A stretch of DNA of 45,408 bases from Chloroflexi bacterium OLB15 (GTDB lineage Bacteria > Chloroflexota > Anaerolineae > Aggregatilineales > Phototrophicaceae). Position numbers and translations under genes: made by a program. Below the pieces are notes generated by a model, which was not told the origin of the DNA, did no database searches, and saw only the letters and a list, made by a program, of their open reading frames with translations. Location: NCBI GenBank assembly GCA_001567085.1, contig LMZS01000050.1, forward strand, positions 1-45,408, written 5' to 3'. Below are positions 26,193 through 37,939 of this stretch, piece by piece (within the stretch, counting starts at the first letter, position 1; each line of letters begins with the position of its first letter).

Positions 26193-28154
26193 ATGCCCGA
26201 AACGACCCAGTTCACCGGCATGGGGAATGAAAGTTCCGGGACTGCTTCACTTAAGTCCAATTCCGTAATCTCAAACCGCTACAAAATTCACAGCATTATT
26301 GGTAGCGGCGGAATGGGTACAGTATATCTTGCGCGCGACCTGAACTTCACCGACGTAAAACGTCTGGTGGCAGTGAAGGAAATGCAGGCATCGACAAAAG
26401 ACGCTGCCATGCGCGGATCTATGATTAAGAACTTCCGGCGTGAAGCAAATCTCTTAGCTCAGCTTAACCATTCAGCCATCCCGCGCATTTTTGATATTTT
26501 CGAGATCAATGATCGCGCATATCTGGTGATGGAATACATCAATGGCACCGATCTTGAACAGTTGATGCAAAAAACCAAAGAACTGCCCATTGATAAAGTG
26601 CTGGAATGGGCTATTGATCTTTGTGATGTGCTGGATTACCTGCATAACCAGAAGCCAGACCCGATCATCTTTCGCGATATGAAACCATCGAACGTGATGA
26701 TCGACAGTCTTGGCAAAGTACGGCTGATCGATTTCGGCATTGCGCGAACATTTGTCAGCCATGTCAAGGGCACCATGATCGGCACGGAAGGCTACTCTGC
26801 GCCTGAGCAATATAAGGGCGACGCCAACCCACAAAGCGATATATACAGTTTGGGTGCAACTTTACACCATGTATTAACTCGCAAAGATCCACGCTTGGAA
26901 GCGCCCTTTACCTTCCATGAACGCCCAATTACCAATTCCAACGCCAACGTTAGCGACGATTTCGCAAAAGTGGTGGAAAAAGCGCTGCAATCCAACCAGT
27001 CAGATCGTTATGCAACCTGCGCTGAAATGAAGCTCGATCTGGAACGGGTGCGGCTTAGCTTGTCCGGCATGGTTGTCGCTGTACCGCGACCCGGCGCTCC
27101 CGCTGGCGCACCCTCGCCCACTGGACAGGCAGGTGCTGCCCCGGCTTCACCTACCAGCTTTTTCGACAGCGAAGCCACCGGCACCATCCAACCTAAATGG
27201 GCGTTCAAGACCGAAGATGAAATTCGGTCTAGTGCCGCCGCTTCAAAAGACCTCGCATTCGTTGGCTCTTACGACACCAATTTGTGGGCAATCAAGCAGG
27301 AGACGGGGGAACTCGCGTGGAAATTCCCTACGCGCGGCGGCATCGCTTCGTCACCTGCAATTGACGATCAATCCAGAACGGTTGTGTTTGGCTCTGAAGA
27401 TTTCAACCTGTATGCCGTTGATCAGCGCACAGGCCGAAACAGTTGGACATTCCAGACCAAAGGCCGTATACGCAGCACCCCGCGTATTGCTCATAACGTC
27501 GCCTTCGTTGGCAGTGATGATTTCAAAGTCTACGCCGTGAATATGTCTAATGGGCGGCAGATGTGGGCGTATGATATGGGAGCGCCGGTCAGAACCCGGC
27601 CATTTGTGACCAATGAGCTGATTATTGCCGGATGCGAAGCTGGCGATGTAGTTGGCATCACGCTCTCAGGTGCGCGTAAATGGAGCTATCGCACTCGTAA
27701 AGCGGTACTGGCCTCCCCTTACGTAGATGAGGAAGGCAATTGTTATATCGGCTCTACAGACGGATATATGTACGCGCTGGATGTGAATAACGGTTTCAAC
27801 TCTTGGCGTTTCCGCACCAATGGCGCGATCTACTCTTCGCCTGTAGAAAATCGCGGGTTGCTTTATTTCGGTTCAACCGATAGTAACCTTTACTGTGTAA
27901 ATGCAGAAAATGGCCGTGAAAAATGGAAGTTCAATGCTGAAAAGCCAATAATTGGCTCGCCTCTCATCCATAAAGGCGAGATTTTCTTCGGCGGCACTGA
28001 TCAGAATCTCTATTGTCTGGACGCAGAAAATGGCCGCGAGCGCTGGCGATTTTTCACCGGAGGGCCAATTACCTCTGCACCGGTTGTTGCTGGGAACCTA
28101 CTGCTCATAGGCTCAATGGATCATGTTTTGTATGCGTTGCCGCTTGTCAGTTAA
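26193..28154 (+). CDS. Soluble Ser/Thr protein kinase with C-terminal PQQ-like beta-propeller
   Basis: A 653-residue protein. The Hanks-type kinase domain (about 30-285) has the Gly loop IGSGGMGTVY, ATP lysine K62 in AVKEM, catalytic loop FRDMKPSN (D162, K164, N167), DFG at D180 and APE at 203-205. The usual His of HRD is Phe. A Pro/Ala/Gly-rich linker (about 298-325) leads to PQQ-like repeats (LYAVDQRTGRNSW, MYALDVNNGFNSW, LYCVNAENGREKW), which by eye make an eight-bladed propeller closed by both ends. No membrane span is seen, so the propeller appears cytoplasmic. ATG 26193 has GGAAGG 8 bases upstream; TTG 26172 and ATG 26175 are weaker choices. First gene of the signalling island. Confidence 0.92.
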   Translation: MPETTQFTGMGNESSGTASLKSNSVISNRYKIHSIIGSGGMGTVYLARDLNFTDVKRLVAVKEMQASTKDAAMRGSMIKNFRREANLLAQLNHSAIPRIFDIFEINDRAYLVMEYINGTDLEQLMQKTKELPIDKVLEWAIDLCDVLDYLHNQKPDPIIFRDMKPSNVMIDSLGKVRLIDFGIARTFVSHVKGTMIGTEGYSAPEQYKGDANPQSDIYSLGATLHHVLTRKDPRLEAPFTFHERPITNSNANVSDDFAKVVEKALQSNQSDRYATCAEMKLDLERVRLSLSGMVVAVPRPGAPAGAPSPTGQAGAAPASPTSFFDSEATGTIQPKWAFKTEDEIRSSAAASKDLAFVGSYDTNLWAIKQETGELAWKFPTRGGIASSPAIDDQSRTVVFGSEDFNLYAVDQRTGRNSWTFQTKGRIRSTPRIAHNVAFVGSDDFKVYAVNMSNGRQMWAYDMGAPVRTRPFVTNELIIAGCEAGDVVGITLSGARKWSYRTRKAVLASPYVDEEGNCYIGSTDGYMYALDVNNGFNSWRFRTNGAIYSSPVENRGLLYFGSTDSNLYCVNAENGREKWKFNAEKPIIGSPLIHKGEIFFGGTDQNLYCLDAENGRERWRFFTGGPITSAPVVAGNLLLIGSMDHVLYALPLVS

Positions 28155-28178
28155 CAAAACTTACGGAAACGGGGCACT

Positions 28179-29396
28179 ATGAATTGGTTTCGCAAACTGC
28201 TGCAACCGACAAAATCCCAATCGGCTCAGGAAAAAATCAGCGCACCCTCAACGGCAGACGAGCCTGAAGCGACCGTTGCAGAGCTAAAATCGGAATCGCC
28301 AGCACTTAAGGTTACCGAACCAGCAGCAGAATCATCTGCCCCGTTGAATGGGACTCACGCACAAAAATCCGAGCCAGAATCCGGCAAAGATCTCAGTGAA
28401 GTGGTTGCTGATCTGGATAACTTAATTACCGAACCTGAGCCTGAAGATGGACTTGAAGCCACCAGCCCACAGGAAACAGTTGTCCTGCGAATGGAATTGG
28501 ATGAGGAACCGCAACCACCAACCCATGCAACAGCCCCTCTGCCTTCTACTGGCGATCTCATGATTTCGGTGGTGGACGGCGCTACACGGCCGTTGCCGCA
28601 GGATGCTATTCTAGAGTTTTCCCCGCTTACCCATACTGCATTCGGGCAGGCAACAGATGTTGGCCGGATGCGTACCAACAATCAAGACTCTGCATTCTCT
28701 TTCTTTGCCAGCGGCCGCAGCGTGGACGATATTCCCGATTTCGGGCTTTTCATTGTGGCAGATGGTATGGGCGGTCATCAGGATGGCGAGAAAGCATCTG
28801 CCATCACCACGCGCACAGTCGCTTCGCAGGTACTGAACACCATGTACTTGCCGATGATCTCACGGCAAAACAAAAATAATGACGTACCCATTGCCGAATC
28901 GCTTGCAAACGCCACCCAAAAAGCCAATATCGAGATCATGTCACATGTGCCTGAAGGCGGCACAACGCTTAGTTCGGTTGTTATCATTGGAGATCGCGCA
29001 TATATTGCCCATGTTGGCGACAGCCGCATCTATATGTTTCATCATGGTATCCTTGAAAAGCTAACCCGCGATCATTCTCTAGTGCAGAGGTTGATCGAGC
29101 TTGATCAGATTACAATTGAAGAAGCGGCCGATCATCCGCAAAAGAATGTACTTTATCGGGCGTTAGGGCAAAATGATGTAGTCGAAGTAGATACCTTGAC
29201 CAGGCGGCTTCCCCCCGGCGCAATGCTTCTATTGTGCAGTGACGGCCTGTGGAATCAGGTTTCAGATAGCGCCATCAGCGATGTCATTAGCCACGTCCAT
29301 AGCCCACAAGAAGCCTGCCAGAAACTAGTAGCAATGGCAAATGCTGCTGGTGGCATAGATAACGTCACCGTTATCTTACTTCAGATACCTGGATAG
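28179..29396 (+). CDS. PP2C-family Ser/Thr phosphatase with disordered N-terminal extension
   Basis: A 405-residue protein. Residues about 10-150 are low-complexity, rich in Glu, Pro, Ser and Thr, and probably disordered. The PP2C domain (about 155-403) has NNQD (167-170), VADGMGGH (193-200), GDSRIY (280-285), the SDGLW metal site (D355) and GGIDNVTV (D394), so all metal ligands are present. It should remove phosphates placed by the kinase 24 bases upstream. The long acidic tail could be a kinase target or a docking segment for the FHA protein; that is inference. Confidence 0.93.
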   Translation: MNWFRKLLQPTKSQSAQEKISAPSTADEPEATVAELKSESPALKVTEPAAESSAPLNGTHAQKSEPESGKDLSEVVADLDNLITEPEPEDGLEATSPQETVVLRMELDEEPQPPTHATAPLPSTGDLMISVVDGATRPLPQDAILEFSPLTHTAFGQATDVGRMRTNNQDSAFSFFASGRSVDDIPDFGLFIVADGMGGHQDGEKASAITTRTVASQVLNTMYLPMISRQNKNNDVPIAESLANATQKANIEIMSHVPEGGTTLSSVVIIGDRAYIAHVGDSRIYMFHHGILEKLTRDHSLVQRLIELDQITIEEAADHPQKNVLYRALGQNDVVEVDTLTRRLPPGAMLLLCSDGLWNQVSDSAISDVISHVHSPQEACQKLVAMANAAGGIDNVTVILLQIPG

Positions 29397-29417
29397 GCGT
29401 TCAGTCGAAAAAACGCG

Positions 29418-30908
29418 ATGAAACGGATTGATTTCAACCCCTACATCCTGCTCAGTGTTGCACCCACGGCCAGCGCCGATGATATAAAAGCAGCGTATCG
29501 CCGTGCAGCGCGGCGCCTGCATCCGGACGCGAATCGCAGCCCCGGCGCGGCAGTCCAATTCCAGGATATCACCACCGCCTTCGATCTGTTATCAGATGAT
29601 GCCAAACGCGCAGAATATGATGCTGATATAAAAGAACAACCGGAAGGCATGGCCTTTAATTTCCGGGTGATCCCCAGTAAGCGCACCATCGGCTTACTGC
29701 CAGAACCCCAGGTCTTTTATTTGCTGGCAGATATCATCCCCGATGCCCGCGCCAACGAAGCAACTCAAAAGCGTGAGTCCCGCTTGAATCTTACGCTGAT
29801 TCTCGATCATAGCAATTCAATGAGCGGAAATCGCCTGGATCGCGTCAAAATTGCCACGCATCAAATTATTGACCAGCTTTCTTCTGAAGACATTCTCTCT
29901 GTTGTCGCATTTAATGATTTCGCCGAAGTCGTTATACCTGCCACCACAGTAACCGATAAAGCAGCGATGAAAGCCCGCGTTAGTATGATGATGGCTGCTG
30001 GCAGTACCGAGATTTTTCAGGGGCTTTCGCTTGGCCTTCAACAGAACCGCCAGTTCCTCGCCCCGCGATTAGTCAATCATGTCATTCTGCTCACTGACGG
30101 GCGCACCTACGGTGACGAAGACCGCTGCCTTGATCTCGCTCGCGAAGCGACCAAAGACGGTATCAGCATCAGCGCTATGGGGCTAGGGCAGGAATGGAAC
30201 GACAAATTTCTGGACGAGCTGGCTTCGCTAACCGGCGGATCGTCTGCCTATGTACAATCTTCTTCAGCGGTTGTAGCGTTTCTCAATGAACACGTTCGCA
30301 GTCTGGCAAACGTCTTTGCCGAGCGCATGACCCTCTCAGTGGCGCCAGACCCGGACGTACGTGTGGAATCAGTGTTCAAATTGGCGCCAAACCCACAACC
30401 GCTCCCGGTTGATATCGGCAGCATTTCTCTCGGCAGTTTACAAGTCAACCGCACCATTTCGGTACTCATTCAACTTGAAGTTCCGAAGCTGGAAAAAGAA
30501 GGCTTCCGCACTATAGGAAGACTCGCCGCTTCCGGGGATGTATTCGCTAACCGCTTGCAGCGCCAGCAGTCCGTCACCGAAATCGCTTTGGAAGTGATGG
30601 CTGAACCGCCTGTTGAAGAACCCCCTACAGCGATCTTGGATGCTCTTGGCAAACTAACGCTTTACCGCATGCAGGAACGCGCGAACGAAGCGCTGGAAAA
30701 TGGTGATGTGCGCGAGGCGACGCGTTTATTCGAGAATCTCGCCACACGCTTGTTTGAATTAGGTGAAAGCGATCTTGCTCAGCAGGCCCGCGCCGAAGCT
30801 GAACAGGTTGCTTATACAAAAAGTCTATCGGATAAGGGTCGTAAAGCCATCAAATATCAAACCCGGCATTTGCTGTTGGCTAGTGGCTCCGGAGAAGCTA
30901 GCGCATGA
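29418..30908 (+). CDS. J-domain/von Willebrand factor A fusion protein
   Basis: A 496-residue protein. Residues about 5-70 are a J domain with the essential HPD tripeptide at 35-37 (RRLHPDANR) and the usual YRRAAR helix II. A vWA domain (about 122-295) follows with an intact MIDAS metal site: D130-S132-S134 in LDHSNSMSG, T197 in GSTEIF and D227 in LLTDGRT. A beta-rich region (about 300-395) and a helical tail (about 405-496) complete it. J domains trigger ATP hydrolysis by DnaK; vWA domains bind protein ligands through the metal. A dnaK lies 1.6 kb downstream. It is coupled by ATGA to the next gene. Confidence 0.9.
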   Translation: MKRIDFNPYILLSVAPTASADDIKAAYRRAARRLHPDANRSPGAAVQFQDITTAFDLLSDDAKRAEYDADIKEQPEGMAFNFRVIPSKRTIGLLPEPQVFYLLADIIPDARANEATQKRESRLNLTLILDHSNSMSGNRLDRVKIATHQIIDQLSSEDILSVVAFNDFAEVVIPATTVTDKAAMKARVSMMMAAGSTEIFQGLSLGLQQNRQFLAPRLVNHVILLTDGRTYGDEDRCLDLAREATKDGISISAMGLGQEWNDKFLDELASLTGGSSAYVQSSSAVVAFLNEHVRSLANVFAERMTLSVAPDPDVRVESVFKLAPNPQPLPVDIGSISLGSLQVNRTISVLIQLEVPKLEKEGFRTIGRLAASGDVFANRLQRQQSVTEIALEVMAEPPVEEPPTAILDALGKLTLYRMQERANEALENGDVREATRLFENLATRLFELGESDLAQQARAEAEQVAYTKSLSDKGRKAIKYQTRHLLLASGSGEASA

Positions 30909-31417
30909 TTATCTGCCCGTATTGTGCCTGTAATAACAAAGAAGGAATGCTTTATTGTGAGGAATGCGGCCGGCCGCTCAATAGTTCAGAGCCTAACGCT
31001 ACGCTCCCCACACGTCAGCTCAATTCCAGTAGCGATAATGCCACCGTGCATGCGACCTGGGGTACAGCGCGGTTTGATGCGAATGCCCAAATCGTAATGC
31101 ACGTTCGTGATTCAACCGAAACCATTGTGCTCAAACCAGATCAGACCACGTTAGTAGGCAGGTATGATTCGAGCAGCACTCAGCGCCCGGATGTTGACCT
31201 AACACCATATGGCGCCCTGGAAAAAGGCGTATCGCGTGTTCATGCTGCAATTTATCGCAATGAAGAAACTGATACGCTGACGTTGGTGGATATGGGCAGC
31301 GCAAACGGCACTCATTTAAATGGTCAGCGCTTGCTGCCAGACCAACCGCGCGTGCTGCGCGACGGAGATGAGATTCGGCTTGGGAAAATGGTTACTCATA
31401 TCTACTTCAAAACCTAA
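30905..31417 (+). CDS. Zinc-ribbon/FHA-domain protein
   Basis: A 170-residue cytoplasmic protein. An N-terminal zinc ribbon has C4, C7, C18 and C21 (CPYC then CEEC), a flexible Ser/Thr/Asn segment covers about 28-50, and an FHA domain runs from about 70 to 169. The FHA core residues are intact: G84-R85, SRVH at 109-112, GSANGT at 130-135 and N138-G139. FHA domains bind phosphothreonine, so this is the likely reader of the kinase encoded three genes upstream. TLPTRQ in the linker is a possible phosphorylation site. The ATG overlaps the J/vWA stop by four bases. Confidence 0.92.
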   Translation: MIICPYCACNNKEGMLYCEECGRPLNSSEPNATLPTRQLNSSSDNATVHATWGTARFDANAQIVMHVRDSTETIVLKPDQTTLVGRYDSSSTQRPDVDLTPYGALEKGVSRVHAAIYRNEETDTLTLVDMGSANGTHLNGQRLLPDQPRVLRDGDEIRLGKMVTHIYFKT

Positions 31418-31437
31418 ACGCACTTCGTGGAGTTTTA

Positions 31438-31683
31438 ATGATCACGCTTCTGGTTCACATTCAAAATCAAGAATCGGTTAAAATGGATGTCGAAGACCTG
31501 CCCGGTCCCGGTGATAATAATATCGTCGGCAAGAATCCCCGTGAGAAAACCGACAAGGAAGTAGGCTGGGTAGAAGACGGTGTGACGACAGTGATTATTC
31601 CAATGTGGCGTATCACCTTAATCGAAGTGCTGCCGTCGCTTGAAGAAGAAACTGAATTCCCGCTGCCCTTCCGTAACGATTGA
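31438..31683 (+). CDS. Small acidic protein in the signalling island, unknown function
   Basis: An 81-residue protein with no family I recognise and no signal or membrane segment. It alternates short strands (ITLLVHIQN, TVIIPMWRITLIEVL) with a charged loop rich in Asp, Lys and Pro (DLPGPGDNNIVGKNPREK), suggesting a compact beta fold, and ends in an acidic tail. The start is supported by GGAG at 31429-31432, 5 bases upstream of the ATG. It lies between the FHA protein and the regulator with short gaps and is probably cotranscribed. Confidence 0.65.
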   Translation: MITLLVHIQNQESVKMDVEDLPGPGDNNIVGKNPREKTDKEVGWVEDGVTTVIIPMWRITLIEVLPSLEEETEFPLPFRND

Positions 31684-31692
31684 GGCATCAAT

Positions 31693-32439
31693 ATGGCATC
31701 TGGACGGCTGCCACGCGCGAATCCCCGTGATGGAAAGCGCGTTCTGGTAGTAGATGATGAGCCTAGAATGATCAACTTCATCCGGATGAACCTTGAGCTT
31801 GAAGGCCATCTGGTAATTGAAGCGCATAATGGCCTTGAAGCCTTAGAGGCAGTACGCACCAAGCTGCCCGATGTAGTGCTGATGGATGTGATGATGCCGG
31901 AGTTGGACGGCTTTGAGACGCTCAAGCTGCTGCGCGAGTTCTCGTCCGTTCCGGTCATCATGCTCACCGCGAAAAGCGAAGAAAATGATCGCGTATACGG
32001 GTTGGAATTGGGCGCTGATGATTATGTCGTCAAACCCTTCGGCCCCCGCGAGCTTTCCAGCCGCATCAAAGCTGTGCTGCGGCGTGCGGATCGCCCATCA
32101 GCATCTCCTGCTCAGGCCGTGCTAAAAATTGACGACCGCCTAAGCGTAGATTTCAATCGCCATGAAGTGATTGTCAACGGTGAGCATATCAAACTACGCC
32201 CCACCGAATACCTGCTGCTTTATCATTTGATTGAGAATGCCGGTTGGACAGTTCCTCATGATCAACTGCTAGCAAAAGTGTGGGGTTACGAATATCGCGA
32301 CGAAACCCACTACGTTCGCTTATACGTTAATTACCTGCGCGAAAAAATTGAAGAAGACCCCTCAAACCCCAAATACATTCTCACCGAGCGGGGCATTGGC
32401 TACCGTTTCATGGATTACAAGCACGAAACAGACGGCTGA
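31693..32439 (+). CDS. OmpR/PhoB-family response regulator, no adjacent kinase
   Basis: A 248-residue regulator. The receiver has D21-D22, phospho-acceptor D65 in [10 protein letters not shown]92 in MLTAK and K114 in VVKPFG. The winged helix has [11 protein letters not shown] and GIGYRF. An N-terminal basic extension of about 15 residues precedes the receiver. It lies 9 bases after the 81-residue gene, in the Ser/Thr kinase island, with no histidine kinase next to it. Its partner may be encoded elsewhere, or it may be influenced by the Ser/Thr kinase. dnaK starts 112 bases downstream. Confidence 0.93.
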   Translation: MASGRLPRANPRDGKRVLVVDDEPRMINFIRMNLELEGHLVIEAHNGLEALEAVRTKLPDVVLMDVMMPELDGFETLKLLREFSSVPVIMLTAKSEENDRVYGLELGADDYVVKPFGPRELSSRIKAVLRRADRPSASPAQAVLKIDDRLSVDFNRHEVIVNGEHIKLRPTEYLLLYHLIENAGWTVPHDQLLAKVWGYEYRDETHYVRLYVNYLREKIEEDPSNPKYILTERGIGYRFMDYKHETDG

Positions 32440-32494
32440 ATACCCTCAAATCTTCGCTCTTGCATAAATCTAATATTGCTCTGACGCCATATAA

Positions 32495-34444
<1,950 letters not shown>

Positions 34445-34461
34445 GCTTCAGTCACAATAAC

Positions 34462-34493
34462 AAAAAGGGCGAGCCAGGTTGGCTCGCCTTTTT
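34462..34493. terminator. Strong bidirectional rho-independent terminator
   Basis: GGCGAGCC (34468-34475) pairs with GGCTCGCC (34481-34488). It is preceded by five A and followed by five T, so it can work in both directions. It serves dnaK on the + strand and could serve the convergent adenosine-deaminase-like gene. The rest of the gap, to 34605, shows nothing further. Confidence 0.9.
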
Positions 34494-34605
34494 GTTTACA
34501 AAATTGCTGGCGCGGTAGTGGCAGCCAAAATTAACTGCTTCGCTATTCCACACTCACGCCTACCAATGTTTCATCATAGAGTCAGAATGTGCAGCAGAGT
34601 AGATG

Positions 34606-35619
34606 CTACCCGTTCGCCATCTCCTGCTCACGCAGCGCAGCATACGCCGCTTTAAATTCTTCAATCATCGCGGTCTTAGCATCTTCCTCAAGGAAACTAC
34701 CACGCACAGCATTGAGCGCGATATCCTCAAGACTATCTTGCGTCAGCGCGCCAGCCTCAATCAGTTTCAAATATTCATTATCGAGTGTGGTTTCATATAG
34801 CGCAGGCATATCCTGCCCGACGCTGACCACAATTCCCTGATCGAGCATGGTGTGCAAGCCAATTTCGCCTAAATCCTTCACAAAACCAGATTTTACGGCG
34901 CGGGTAGCGCCAACGCTTATCGCAACGTTACGCTCTGCAACAACTCGCATCGCATCTTCCGAAGCTGCCAGCCCGCGAGCATCAAGGATGCGATTAGGGG
35001 CAAGGCTTTCCAGAGTCTCCAAAACTCCTTCTAACTGATGAGTTTCGCCAGCACGAACAGCGCGGGGAATATTCTGCTTTTCGGCCTGCTTAAACGAGCG
35101 CTCAAACTGGCCTGTAGGCTGGCTCTCTTCCTTACCAGAAAGAATTATTCCGACGATGTTCGCTTGCCGCCCGGCAGCGCTTTTGGCGTAGCGCACCAGT
35201 TCTTCGGCGCGGCGCGGTTCCTCGCGGGGAATCACCAGTAACCATGCAATATCCATACCCCACGCCGCTTTCACGCGCCGGCTGCCATCATTTATGGCGG
35301 CAAAAAGCGCATCCAGCGTCTCGGCAAGCCCTTCATAAAGCGTCGGGTTAACCGCAATTTCGGCATAGCGCACGTTTTGCTTTGCCAGCGCTAGCCCAAC
35401 TTCATAAACCACGCGCTTTAGATCATCTGTATGCTTCAACCAGCCGCTCGTAACTTTCGCAATTTCAACCACCCGTTTGGGATCAGGCTGTTTAACCAGC
35501 GCCTCCCACGCCCGATATTGTTTGGAACCATCGGCCACATCGTTACGTGAGGCAATATTCAAGAGCAAAGCAGCAGGCATTGCCCCTTCAAGTTGAAGGT
35601 TGATCTCAACCTTTGGCAT
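34606..35619 (-). CDS. Adenosine deaminase-like pseudoenzyme
   Basis: A 337-residue protein with the adenosine/AMP deaminase fold along its whole length: PKVEINLQLEG at the start, VRYAEIAVNP (83-92), NIVGIILSGKE (154-164), a TLDNEYL segment near 278-284, and SFLEE near the C-terminus. The metal and catalytic residues are changed. The HxH of the N-terminal motif is N7-x-Q9, the HAGE histidine is R189 (Glu E192 kept), the catalytic GHG region reads DARG (213-216), and the SDD region reads GQD (268-270). It therefore should not deaminate adenosine. The frame is intact, so it is not a decayed gene. It lies 35 bases after pyrG, suggesting a nucleotide-binding or regulatory role. Confidence 0.85.
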   Translation of the reverse strand: MPKVEINLQLEGAMPAALLLNIASRNDVADGSKQYRAWEALVKQPDPKRVVEIAKVTSGWLKHTDDLKRVVYEVGLALAKQNVRYAEIAVNPTLYEGLAETLDALFAAINDGSRRVKAAWGMDIAWLLVIPREEPRRAEELVRYAKSAAGRQANIVGIILSGKEESQPTGQFERSFKQAEKQNIPRAVRAGETHQLEGVLETLESLAPNRILDARGLAASEDAMRVVAERNVAISVGATRAVKSGFVKDLGEIGLHTMLDQGIVVSVGQDMPALYETTLDNEYLKLIEAGALTQDSLEDIALNAVRGSFLEEDAKTAMIEEFKAAYAALREQEMANG

Positions 35620-35654
35620 TGCTTGATGAAACTTTCGATACTCATGTTCATCCT

Positions 35655-37397
<1,743 letters not shown>

Positions 37398-37421
37398 AAC
37401 ACTGCGAGTTATTGCTTGACT

Positions 37422-37793
37422 TTACACGAGTCGTTTCAAATCGTCGGCTGTGCGCCGCATATCCAGAAAGATCAGGCCTAGCCGCGCGCCTTCGCGAACA
37501 AGGGTTGTCAGAACGGCTTCTTCACCGACTGACATCAGGATTACGTAGCCACCCTGCCCCTTCACATGCACCTGATCCAGCATTCCACGCCCCAATTCAC
37601 CGGCAATACGTTCACCTAGTGAAAGCATTGCCGCAGACATTGCTGATACGCGATCTTCTTCTGAACTGGGTGGGAGCGACGATGCTATGGTTAGCCCATC
37701 GACGCTTACTACTGCCGAGGCTTCAATTTCGGGTGTCGTAGCCTGCAAATCACGCAGGCGGTCAATCATCAACTCCGTCCGCGATTTTGCCAT
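37422..37793 (-). CDS. Roadblock/LC7-domain protein
   Basis: A 123-residue protein covering one roadblock/LC7 domain: an initial helix ([17 protein letters not shown]), the [11 protein letters not shown] strand pair, a central helix ([19 protein letters not shown]) and a C-terminal sheet ([17 protein letters not shown]). These proteins dimerise and regulate small Ras-like GTPases such as MglA. No GTPase gene is beside it. GGAG lies 8 bases before the ATG. It has its own promoter, divergent from the MoxR operon, and is followed by the hairpin before pyrG. Confidence 0.9.
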   Translation of the reverse strand: MAKSRTELMIDRLRDLQATTPEIEASAVVSVDGLTIASSLPPSSEEDRVSAMSAAMLSLGERIAGELGRGMLDQVHVKGQGGYVILMSVGEEAVLTTLVREGARLGLIFLDMRRTADDLKRLV

Positions 37794-37819
37794 GTCAACA
37801 CTCCAGACAAGCCTTGCTA

Positions 37820-37847
37820 ATTATACCTTTCGCACTTAAATCGGCAA
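37820..37847 (-). promoter_or_regulatory. Promoter of the roadblock gene
   Basis: On the - strand, TTGCCG (37842-37847) and a perfect TATAAT (37820-37825) are 16 bases apart, giving a leader of about 20 bases before the ATG at 37793. Transcripts starting here reach the pyrG hairpin. Confidence 0.6.
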
Positions 37848-37939
37848 GACAGCGTAGGTGGCTCGCAGACAAACCAATCTGCACATACAGGGTACTTCAG
37901 TTATACTTGAGCGTATCTGTCCACACGGTATTTTATGTA

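Noticed and set aside
34606..35619. Adenosine-deaminase-like gene as a decayed pseudogene
   Set aside because: The frame is uninterrupted over normal length, the start and stop are normal, and conserved structural segments remain, so loss of catalytic residues looks like change of function.
37787..37939. Upstream extension of the MoxR frame
   Set aside because: It overlaps the roadblock start, contains the divergent promoter region, and the 51 extra residues resemble no MoxR protein.
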